Positions 6,487-13,687 of a DNA stretch of 23,682 bases are shown piece after piece; position 1 is the first letter of the stretch; the number at the start of each line of letters is the position of its first letter. The stretch spans positions 1-23,682 of the IMG/VR virus record IMGVR_UViG_3300037011_000791, one strand, 5' to 3'. Both the position numbers and the translations under genes were made by a program. This DNA comes from a virus. A model generated the notes under the pieces. The model searched no databases. It saw only the letters and a program-made list of their open reading frames with translations, and had not been told where the DNA came from.

Positions 6487-6677
6487 AGCCCGGCATCCTT
6501 CAGCGCGAGTTCGAGCCTGGAGACCTTCTCCCCCAGCTCGGTCGTTGCGCCCATCAGCGCGTTCAGGGCCTCGGCGTTCCGTATGACCTCGGCCTTGATC
6601 GTCCGCACGGTCGCCTTGAGTTCGTCCATGGCCACCACCCTGTGGGCGTGTAGCACCGCGTCCTCTGTCCGGTTCAT
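6483..6677 (-). CDS. Small coiled-coil protein, unknown function
   Basis: A 64-residue protein beginning MNRTEDAVLHAHRVV. Its start overlaps the stop of the upstream gene by four bases (ATGA), and its own stop overlaps the TTG start of the MuF-type gene, so all three are probably translated together. Residues about 18-62 show heptad spacing of Leu, Ile and Val (MDELKATVRTIKAEVI, LGEKVSRLELALKDAGL), indicating a coiled coil. No family is recognised. Its position between portal and MuF-type genes suggests a minor head or assembly factor. Confidence 0.6.
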   Translation of the reverse strand: MNRTEDAVLHAHRVVAMDELKATVRTIKAEVIRNAEALNALMGATTELGEKVSRLELALKDAGL

Positions 6678-6958
6678 GCGCGTCGCCCCCCGGCGATGAC
6701 CCAGGCGATCTCGGCCATCATCTTCGACCGCAGTCGTTCGACCACGGGCATGGCCGACAAGAACACCCCTTCCATCGCCTCCTGCTCAAAGGGCATGTCC
6801 ATCGCGGCCGGCCCACGATCATCCACGCGGGAGTGATCGTGATCCTTGGCCTTGTTCAGGTCGGCCCCTTCCCGCTCGGCCATGGTATCGATGGTCCGAT
6901 GCAGGTCCTCGAGCCGCTCCACCAGCTCGCCCGGCTGGGCCTCGAGCACGAAGCGCAT
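6674..6958 (-). CDS. Small helical protein, unknown function
   Basis: A 94-residue protein starting MRFVLEAQPGELVERLEDL, with ATG at 6958 six bases after the preceding stop and a GAGGG motif before it. It is mostly helical and charged, with a polar centre rich in Asp, His and Arg (KAKDHDHSRVDDRG) and a hydrophobic C-terminal helix (LRSKMMAEIAWVIAGGRRA). No signal peptide, clear motif or family can be named. It is retained as a gene because the spacing and the ATGA overlap with the next gene fit the operon. Confidence 0.6.
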   Translation of the reverse strand: MRFVLEAQPGELVERLEDLHRTIDTMAEREGADLNKAKDHDHSRVDDRGPAAMDMPFEQEAMEGVFLSAMPVVERLRSKMMAEIAWVIAGGRRA

Positions 6959-6964
6959 GGTCCC

Positions 6965-7372
6965 TCAGCCCACGAGGCAGTAGGTGACGTTGGCCGTGAC
7001 GGTCGTGCTGGAGTTGCCGATCACCAACGCCGTGAACTCCCCCTCGAACAGGAGCTTGCCCAGCTGACCCGTGGCCGGAGATAGCTTGAGCCCGGCGGCC
7101 GCGCCGTTGATCTTCAGGTACACCTCGGCGTCGGTCTCGACGTAGAGGAAACGGGCGGTGGTGATCAAGGTGAACGGGATGATCACCTCCAATGGAACCA
7201 GCGGCGGGCCCGGGGCGGCCACGCCGATGGTGATGGCCTTGCTGTCGTCCTTGGTCAGGTCATCGCGAAGGACGGTGGTCGTGACGTCCTCGGTCCGTCG
7301 GAAGTTGTTGCGACGTTCGTCGGTGTCGGCGGAAACAAGCAACTTCACCTGGTGGCGCACTCTCAAAGACAT
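6965..7372 (-). CDS. Small beta-rich structural-type protein after the portal gene
   Basis: A 135-residue protein starting MSLRVRHQVKLLVS. The ATG at 7372 has a good GGGAGAA site six bases upstream and follows the portal stop by 12 bases. The sequence alternates hydrophobic and polar residues (ITIGVAAPGPPLVPLEVIIP, RFLYVETDAEVYLKING, GEFTALVIGNSSTTVTANV), which fits a beta-sandwich such as a decoration, fibre or head-tail protein. There are no cysteines except one near the C-terminus and no membrane helix. I do not recognise the family. Confidence 0.68.
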   Translation of the reverse strand: MSLRVRHQVKLLVSADTDERRNNFRRTEDVTTTVLRDDLTKDDSKAITIGVAAPGPPLVPLEVIIPFTLITTARFLYVETDAEVYLKINGAAAGLKLSPATGQLGKLLFEGEFTALVIGNSSTTVTANVTYCLVG

Positions 7373-7384
7373 GGTCCGTTCTCC

Positions 7385-10300
7385 CTAGTCGAGATCCACT
7401 TCGTAGCGGATGATCTTGGCCTTGCGCGGCTGACCCCGTGACTTACCCATGGCCTCCGACCATGGGCTCTTTTTCTTTGCAGGCGCCGACGGTGGTTGTT
7501 GTTCTCGTTTTCCAGATTCTGGAACTTGAGTCTCCTGTCCCCCCTCATCCCCGGCGTCACCGTTCCCTTCTTCTCCCTCGCCCCCTCCGCCGCCCGGCTC
7601 TCCCTCCTGCCCCTGCCCTTGCTGTTCCTGCTGCTGGGCCTGCTGAGCCATCTGCGCCTGCTGGTCGATCATGCTCGCATGTTGAAGCCAGGTAGGGTCG
7701 AGAATGACCTCCCCCTTGCCGTCGGGTAGAGGCTCAAGATCTTCTTCCGCCCTCAGCTCATCGACGGTCTTGAGGAAGGTCACGACCTTCTTCTTGTTGT
7801 CGATGATCTCCGCCGCGTTCTTGATGTCCAACCCCGTGAACTGCAGGACGTAGTTGTCGTTGATCGGCCAGATGATGTGCCGGTTGAGCCACCCGGCCTT
7901 GCATCGAAGAATCGGACGTAGTCCTCGATCTCGCGAGGTCTTGATCCTCTGTTCCGCCGGAGTCTGTGACAGGGCCGCGGTCTGGCCGACGTTGCCGTAG
8001 AGGAAATTGAGTTCCGCCGGGTCACACAAGCACAGTGAGCAGAGGACCTTGATGTTGAAATTCATCCACTCCGAGAATTCCATGTCCCGGTTGGTCGAGT
8101 GCATGGAGATGTACTCCATCCCCTCGGGCACGTTGAACGCCGGCGTGCGGAACGCATTTGCCAAGCCGCTGATCTGCGCGTACCACTGGCGTCTGAACTC
8201 CTGTAGCCGATCTGGAGGGACGAAGCCCTTGAAGTTGATCAGCCCCTTCGCCACCGACCCCTGCGAGTTGTGGACAGCCACTCCGTTTGCCAGGAAGATG
8301 TGCTCATCGTCGAACACCTCGACGTCGAACATCAACTCATGGCCCACGGGGCCCGTATCAAGAACGTCTACTTCGACCTGGTGGTAGTAGAGCCAGTCAG
8401 GAACGTCCGCGCCGACGGCCTCCAGGAGATGCAGCGCCTTGGGGCGACTGATCATGCGGCGCCCCTTGGATGCTTCCCTGACGGTCATTTTCTGCCCCTC
8501 GTCCAGCCCCAGCCACTGGGGACCTGCTTTGATTCGAGATGCAATGTCCCTGGAAACGGCAGGGTGCAGCTTATCCCAGCGGTTACATGACCTATCCGAC
8601 CGTTCGATGCCTGCGTTCTTGTACTCCTGCAGGTAGCCAACGTGCTCCACAAACGCTCGAACGTTCTGGATGTTGATCGTAACTGCTCTTTCCCACCCTG
8701 TCCCAATCTCGTTCGCCGCGATCCCTGAGGCCCACAGCAGTTGCAGGATGTCCTGGCGAAACCGTTGATTGTAGGCAATAACCGATGGGGTCCTATAACC
8801 CTCGAGGTGGGTGATCGTACAGCCGTCCGCGCTAAACAGCCCCCGCAGGATCGCTCGACGGATCCAGAGGGGCATCTGGAACAGAACCGACGGAACGCGT
8901 TTTCCGTTCGTAGACGATTGGAACCCGATCTCCATCAACCACTCGACAAAGGCCTTGTGCTGGATCTGCACGCACGGGTATCCCCAAGCGCCGTCTGATC
9001 GCTGGTGATGTTTGTTGATGGTCCGCAGGTCGGCGTTGATTCCATGCTTGGCGGTCACAGCAAGGAACCGATCGAACAGCGCGGCGTCCTTCTCATGGTG
9101 CGGGTAAATTTGCAGCCACTGTGGATCGCCCTTCTTGGACAGATTGGGCCAGTATCCGTCACCAAGACTGAATCCAATCATCTCCCAGAAGTGGACGTCG
9201 TTGACCATTGCAGATGTCACAACAAATGTGGCTCCCCAAGAGCGCTGCGATTCATATGTCTTTCCCACGAGGAGCAATGATTCGTCCAGTTCCACATCCT
9301 GAACCTCTGCGCTTACCAAGGCCCAGTCACCGTTCTTCAATTCCAGTTGGCGTCTCCAGGTAGGCTCGCTGCCCTCGCGGGGGATGATGCGAAAACTATG
9401 CTCCGGGCTTGTTTTCAGCTCGATCCCATTCCATAGCTTTGTTCGGACAAGGGGGCGAACGCCGGTTTCAACGGCGCGTGCTGAACTCCATCGGCGACCG
9501 TTCCAGATCTCGAATTCCGTTCCGACAAGGTCCGCCAGCTGTGGAGCCCCTTTTCTGGTATCTACCCGGGTATCGCCCGTGGCACAGAAGAAGAGCTTAT
9601 TGTACGCGTGGCCATAGAGAAGGGCGGTGATGATGTCTACCGCCATCTCTCCTTCGGAATTTCCATATTGGTTCACCTGCAACCCCGACCGCGGGTTGCG
9701 CACGCCCCACATGAGCTCGTGGGGCATGAACTCGGCTATCACCTGCTCGTCGTAGATCTGGACATACCGGACGGTCTTCGGGTCCTCGTCGTCGAGCGGA
9801 ACGTCGGCCAACCGGATGGTTCCCGCATCGAGCGCCCGGAAGTCGCAGGGCTTGCCCAGGCGATTCCAGCGTAACTCAGTGCAGTTGTGGCTCACGAATC
9901 CGTTGGCTACAAAACTGTGGTCCTCCTCCACATCCAGGTTGTACACAGCAAGATCGGACACCTGCTCTTTGGTCACCTCGGAGATCTTGATGTAGTAGAA
10001 CTCTTCGTCCTGAATGAACCTGTTGAGTTTTCTGGATGGGGGCTCATAGGGCAATAATCCGCCCGTCTGGGCGATGGTTCGATACCCCTCGCCACCGCTT
10101 TGCCCATGGAAGATCTCTCCGTTGTTGCGAGAGTACGATTCGTACTCGTACCTCTTCGCCGGAGAATGCGAGAATCGCATGTAGCTTCCCAACGAAGCCA
10201 CAAGGAGTCTCATGCCCCCAAACAACTGCAGGGATGTCGTTCCGAAGGTGTTAGATGCGGCACCTCCTACTACGTGCCCATCTCCGCAGAGGTAGGCCGA

Positions 10301-11650
10301 GGCGAAAGCCGCCCTGACCGATTGGGAACATGAGAAGAGCCACTTGGGCAATCGCATCTCGGACCCGCGAGCGCCAAAGTTGTCTTCCATGAATCTCGCC
10401 AGGTCGGATGAGTTTCCGCACACTACTACCGCATGTCTTTCGGGGTCCGGATAGATCTTCGCGTCGATTCCCAGACGTTCAAGCTCTTCTCCGATGATCT
10501 CCACAAGGTCATCTTCATCTTCGGAAAGAGAAAACCTGATTCCGTTGTGCAAGTCTCTGACGCGTTGTACACAGCCCTCTGCCACATACAGCCCACACAG
10601 CCTGGCAAAGCCCTCGTCCACGATGACTCTCGAGGGATGCGGTCGCTTTTTTCTCTCAAACCCATATGCCGATGCTACCCGGAGTACTTCCTCGACGACC
10701 GGGCCGCTCTTCTTGTAGTAGCCACAAAGAATGGCCCGCACAGTTCCGACGTGCACCCCCACATCATCGGCAATAACAGCATAAGGAACCGTGGGGTAGT
10801 ACCTGGCATCGGACGTGAAGATGTCCAGCTCCACCGCCGTCTCTTCCAGTTGCGGCTTGGGGTAGACCAGGTAGTTGTCGCAGGTGAGTTCTTCGGCTTT
10901 CACCCACGATGGTTTGATCCCTTTCGACCTGGACTGGCTCAATCGGAACCATCTGTCAGTTACGGCAAGAAACGGGTGCGCCGCCGTGGCCTGAACTGTC
11001 TGACCACCGCTGCGGATTGTGACCAGCTGGCCCGTGTACTTCCTCTGCATCGGCGACAGGACAGGGCGAAGCCTCCCGGCGTGTGTTCTAACGAGCTCCC
11101 CGGAGACGACGTCTTCAATCTTTTTCTGTCCGCCGGACTCCCCCTCTACCAATGTCCCGCCGGGATGGCATTCCTGATCGAAAGTGAGGCTGTCACGGGT
11201 GGTCTTCTTGAGGTAGGCCTCGAAGTTGTCCTTCGTCATCCCATAGGTGACGCCGCAGTTCTCGATCATCTGCTGCAGCGCGCCGATGATGATCAGGTCC
11301 TTCCGGCCGGCCTTCTTCTTCCGATCGCGCATGGCGATCTTGAACCCGGCCTCCATGTCGTTTTCCTGGGGCACGGAGAAGTTGCTAAGGTCCGCCACCC
11401 GCAACTGGATGATCGCTCCCCAGATGGGCATCATCCTCGTCATCTGCTCGAGGATCGCGTAGGAGAGCCCCGTCTGGCGCTCACGGAACCCCAGTTGATC
11501 CAGGATCTGGAAGGGGTCGTAGTAGAGGCCCTTGAGGTCGGCGATGGTCTGCGGGTCGGGCATCCCCTGCTGGATCATCCCGGCCTCCCGCTTCTCTAGC
11601 GACGCCTGGGCGGCCATGGCGGGGTTGGTCATCTTGTCAAGAACGGACAT
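7385..11650 (-). CDS. Phage portal protein carrying two inteins
   Basis: A 1,421-codon gene made of three portal segments and two in-frame inteins. The exteins are residues 1-160, 590-688 and 1129-1421, which join to a 552-residue portal, near the usual length for the family. Portal-like features are PIWGAIIQLRVADLSNF, the junction FDQE-CTELRWNRLGKP, ALDAGTIRLADVP, FMPHELMWGVRNPRSG, the junction KLFF-SQGSVAKGLINF, and CDPAELNFLYG near the crown region. The portal forms the dodecameric DNA channel at one capsid vertex. The C-terminal ~120 residues are a low-complexity Gln/Gly/Glu-rich and then basic tail. GGGGAGG lies about seven bases before ATG 11650. The DUF5661-like gene ends 21 bases upstream. 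Both inteins sit in conserved portal motifs and have intact splice residues, so they must be removed for function. Confidence 0.9.
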   Translation of the reverse strand: MSVLDKMTNPAMAAQASLEKREAGMIQQGMPDPQTIADLKGLYYDPFQILDQLGFRERQTGLSYAILEQMTRMMPIWGAIIQLRVADLSNFSVPQENDMEAGFKIAMRDRKKKAGRKDLIIIGALQQMIENCGVTYGMTKDNFEAYLKKTTRDSLTFDQECHPGGTLVEGESGGQKKIEDVVSGELVRTHAGRLRPVLSPMQRKYTGQLVTIRSGGQTVQATAAHPFLAVTDRWFRLSQSRSKGIKPSWVKAEELTCDNYLVYPKPQLEETAVELDIFTSDARYYPTVPYAVIADDVGVHVGTVRAILCGYYKKSGPVVEEVLRVASAYGFERKKRPHPSRVIVDEGFARLCGLYVAEGCVQRVRDLHNGIRFSLSEDEDDLVEIIGEELERLGIDAKIYPDPERHAVVVCGNSSDLARFMEDNFGARGSEMRLPKWLFSCSQSVRAAFASAYLCGDGHVVGGAASNTFGTTSLQLFGGMRLLVASLGSYMRFSHSPAKRYEYESYSRNNGEIFHGQSGGEGYRTIAQTGGLLPYEPPSRKLNRFIQDEEFYYIKISEVTKEQVSDLAVYNLDVEEDHSFVANGFVSHNCTELRWNRLGKPCDFRALDAGTIRLADVPLDDEDPKTVRYVQIYDEQVIAEFMPHELMWGVRNPRSGLQVNQYGNSEGEMAVDIITALLYGHAYNKLFFCATGDTRVDTRKGAPQLADLVGTEFEIWNGRRWSSARAVETGVRPLVRTKLWNGIELKTSPEHSFRIIPREGSEPTWRRQLELKNGDWALVSAEVQDVELDESLLLVGKTYESQRSWGATFVVTSAMVNDVHFWEMIGFSLGDGYWPNLSKKGDPQWLQIYPHHEKDAALFDRFLAVTAKHGINADLRTINKHHQRSDGAWGYPCVQIQHKAFVEWLMEIGFQSSTNGKRVPSVLFQMPLWIRRAILRGLFSADGCTITHLEGYRTPSVIAYNQRFRQDILQLLWASGIAANEIGTGWERAVTINIQNVRAFVEHVGYLQEYKNAGIERSDRSCNRWDKLHPAVSRDIASRIKAGPQWLGLDEGQKMTVREASKGRRMISRPKALHLLEAVGADVPDWLYYHQVEVDVLDTGPVGHELMFDVEVFDDEHIFLANGVAVHNSQGSVAKGLINFKGFVPPDRLQEFRRQWYAQISGLANAFRTPAFNVPEGMEYISMHSTNRDMEFSEWMNFNIKVLCSLCLCDPAELNFLYGNVGQTAALSQTPAEQRIKTSRDRGLRPILRCKAGWLNRHIIWPINDNYVLQFTGLDIKNAAEIIDNKKKVVTFLKTVDELRAEEDLEPLPDGKGEVILDPTWLQHASMIDQQAQMAQQAQQQEQQGQGQEGEPGGGGGEGEEGNGDAGDEGGQETQVPESGKREQQPPSAPAKKKSPWSEAMGKSRGQPRKAKIIRYEVDLD
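8267..9586 (-). mobile_element. Intein 2 in the portal (440 residues, LAGLIDADG endonuclease)
   Basis: Residues 689-1128 of the portal gene product. It begins with Cys689 (CATGDTRVDT) and ends in VAVHN, and the first residue after it is Ser1129. Splicing block B is ELKTSPEHSFRI, and the C-terminal block is VEVFDDEHIFLANG. Two LAGLIDADG helices are visible, MIGFSLGDG (Asp831) and LRGLFSADG (Asp942), both with the catalytic acid, so the homing endonuclease may be active. The insertion splits KLFF-SQGS, a well conserved portal motif. Hand-counted 9181-9240 has 31 of 60 G or C, below most surrounding samples. Confidence 0.92.
9884..11170 (-). mobile_element. Intein 1 in the portal (429 residues, LAGLIDADG endonuclease plus HTH)
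   Basis: Residues 161-589 of the portal gene product. It starts with Cys161 (CHPGGTLVEG) and ends FVSHN, with Cys590 as the following nucleophile. Block B is TVQATAAHPFLAV with the TxxH histidine, and the C-terminal block is VYNLDVEEDHSFVANG. The endonuclease helices are LCGLYVAEG (Glu358 in the acid position) and AYLCGDG (Asp457). Between splicing and endonuclease parts lies a LacI-like helix-turn-helix (about 287-335). The insertion is at FDQE-CTEL in the portal. Hand-counted 10141-10200 has 33 of 60 G or C. Confidence 0.92.
10646..10792 (-). other. LacI-like helix-turn-helix inside intein 1
   Basis: Residues about 287-335 read TVPYAVIADDVGVHVGTVRA, then an ILCGYYKKSG turn, then VVEEVLRVASAYGFERKK. 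This follows the LacI-family DNA-binding headpiece pattern (helix, turn with GVS-x-xTV, RVLNG, then ERV-x-xAxxLGY). A DNA-binding accessory domain in an intein endonuclease would widen or sharpen target recognition. Family assignment is by eye. Confidence 0.6.
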
Positions 11651-11671
11651 CGTGGGGCCTCCCCGGGGGAC

Positions 11672-13684
11672 CTAGCGGTTTCGGATCTCGTCGCGGAGCT
11701 GCTGCTCAAGCACGAAGGGGTTGGTCTCCTCGATCACGTACCCCGCGGGCTGCATCGGCGGAAGTACTACCTCCCGGCGGCCCAGGTCCAGTTCGTGCCA
11801 CCACTCGTTCAGTCCCCCGTTGGCGTCCCCTTCCTGGGTGTCATCCATCTGGCCCCTGGGGAACCCCATGTCCGGCTGGTTCTCCGCCGGGAGCATCGAC
11901 AGCCGAGGGATCGTCGGCGAGAGCCCCAGGCCCACTTCGCCGGCCTCCATCGCCTTCGACAGCAACTCATCGCAGCCGTCGGTCATGAGCAGCAGACCAT
12001 CCTTGACCAGGGCCTCCCCGAGGGACTTGGACATGCACGGGGATTCGACGGCGCTGGCCTTCTTCATCTTTCCCTTACCCTTCTTCGGTTGGGGCTCACC
12101 GGTGGTTCCTCCGGCCCGGTGGTAGATCTTGGCCGCCACCGCCGCCGGGTCCGCCGCTCCTCCACCGCCACGGATCGCCGCCTCCACCTGGGCGAAGTGC
12201 TGCTCCTTCCCCTGCTTGGTCACCATGGTCTTGGAGAGCACGTCCCCGCCCGGTTCTTGCTGGATCGACTTCTTGACATCCGGGTCATAGGCGTCATCGG
12301 TGGCTTTGTGCGCTTTCTGTGCCGACTCGTGCGCTTGCTTCATGGTCGTGGTCGACGGTTGGGCGAACCGGCCTCCGCCGGCGGCGTAGAAGTCGTGCGA
12401 TGCCCGATCGTGGGCCTCGGCCGCCCGGGCGTGCTTGTCGCCCGCGACCGTGTCTCCCTGGAGGTAGTTCCGCGCCGCCCGATGGGCATGGGCCTCGGCA
12501 AGGGCCATGTGATGCTCTTCGTGGGCCGCCGGCGACTCGCCCTCGGCCGGGTGGGAGGTCTCATGGAAGGTCTTCGGCAAGGGGTTGTCCATGTGTCTCT
12601 GGGTGAGCTTCTCGCTTTCGGCCAGCCACTTGTGGCTGCTGTTGCCGATGGCATCCGACCGCGCATAGCCCTTGCCCGAAGCTGCTGCCCGGTGGTACTC
12701 GGAGATGTTCCCGTGCTCGGACGCCAGGAGCTTGTGTTCCTGGCTCAGGCTGTGCGGCATTCCCCGGACCGCCGCGGACTTCGCGTGGGCGGTCGCCAGG
12801 CCCTCATGCTTCTGCTGTTCTCCCGCGTGATGCTCGCGAAGGGCCTTGTCCCCTGGACCTTCACCTGGGGACCGAGAGGGAAGAGGATGTCCGGGTTGCC
12901 ATGATGTCGGTTCCGAGCCATGGGCAGCATCGGTCATGGCGTAGGCGTGCTGGGTGTCTTCCTTCCGCCCGGGCAAAACGTGGGCTCTGGAGTGCTCGGC
13001 CTGGTTGTGAGCCACAAAGGCCTCTTTGTGCTTGGCAGACGACTCCTTGTCTCCCGCGGCCTCTGCCGCCTCCGCCTGCTGCTTGTGGTAGGCCATATGC
13101 TGGCGATGGGCCATCTCATGTTCGATCTTTCGGGCGTCCTCTCCTGGCTGTTGCAGGCCCTCCCTTGCATAGATGGGATCGCCCCCCTTCGTATGACCCA
13201 CCACGTGCCCGCCCCGACTCCCCTCCCCCTTCTTCCCATGCCCTCCGCCTCCGCCACCCATCCCCGTAAGCCCCATCTGCTTGGCCTTGCTGAGGGTGTC
13301 TTCCTGCTCCGCGGACTTCACCAGGCTGTCCAGGTCGGTCATCATGCTGCTGCTGCTGCTCTTGCCCATGTTCTGCTCCATCCGCCGCAGGCGGTTGTAG
13401 TAGGTCGCGCTTTCACGAAGGTGGTCCTTGGCGATCTCCTTCGCCACCTTCGGGTCTTTCGTGTGTTCCATCTCCACCTTCACCCCCTGGGCCAGCGCCC
13501 GGGGATCAAAGTCCGAGTCCGGGAGACCATCGGCCCGGCCACCCACGAGCTTCTCACTTTTCTGCATCCCCGTCATGCGTTTGTAGATTACGGCGATGTA
13601 CGGCCAGTCCCGGGCATGCCCCTCTTTGGCTGCCTGCTTCTTCGCTTCCTTCCAGTGTTGCTCATCCTTAACCCACGCGGGCAT
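11672..13684 (-). CDS. His/Ala-rich phage protein with DUF5661-like N-terminal region
   Basis: A 670-residue protein starting at ATG 13684, three bases after the stop of the polyvalent gene, with GAGGTAG just upstream. Residues 1-40 (MPAWVKDEQHWKEAKK, then WPYIAVIYKRMTG) match a short N-terminal module common in phage proteins. Residues about 55-104 (DFDPRALAQGVKVEMEHT, then KEIAKDHLRESATYYNRL) resemble DUF5661. A Gly/Lys-rich spacer leads into a long Ala/His-rich helical region (about 170-470) with many AH-x-x-H and H-x-x-H pairs. Several K-S motifs follow (MSKSLGEALVKDG, LLSKAMEAG), and the end is conserved-looking (WWHELDLGRREVVLPP). It sits directly before the portal. Function is unknown. 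An internal virion or DNA-associated protein is plausible, and the histidines could bind metal. Confidence 0.75.
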   Translation of the reverse strand: MPAWVKDEQHWKEAKKQAAKEGHARDWPYIAVIYKRMTGMQKSEKLVGGRADGLPDSDFDPRALAQGVKVEMEHTKDPKVAKEIAKDHLRESATYYNRLRRMEQNMGKSSSSSMMTDLDSLVKSAEQEDTLSKAKQMGLTGMGGGGGGHGKKGEGSRGGHVVGHTKGGDPIYAREGLQQPGEDARKIEHEMAHRQHMAYHKQQAEAAEAAGDKESSAKHKEAFVAHNQAEHSRAHVLPGRKEDTQHAYAMTDAAHGSEPTSWQPGHPLPSRSPGEGPGDKALREHHAGEQQKHEGLATAHAKSAAVRGMPHSLSQEHKLLASEHGNISEYHRAAASGKGYARSDAIGNSSHKWLAESEKLTQRHMDNPLPKTFHETSHPAEGESPAAHEEHHMALAEAHAHRAARNYLQGDTVAGDKHARAAEAHDRASHDFYAAGGGRFAQPSTTTMKQAHESAQKAHKATDDAYDPDVKKSIQQEPGGDVLSKTMVTKQGKEQHFAQVEAAIRGGGGAADPAAVAAKIYHRAGGTTGEPQPKKGKGKMKKASAVESPCMSKSLGEALVKDGLLLMTDGCDELLSKAMEAGEVGLGLSPTIPRLSMLPAENQPDMGFPRGQMDDTQEGDANGGLNEWWHELDLGRREVVLPPMQPAGYVIEETNPFVLEQQLRDEIRNR

Positions 13685-13687
13685 GGT

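Noticed and set aside
8267-11170. Inteins read as fused nuclease domains or separate genes
   Set aside because: Both have Cys1, block B histidine, terminal His-Asn and a +1 nucleophile, and removing them rejoins conserved portal motifs.
13338-13356. CTG triplet run as a microsatellite of interest
   Set aside because: Short in-frame serine codon run in a low-complexity linker. No further structure.
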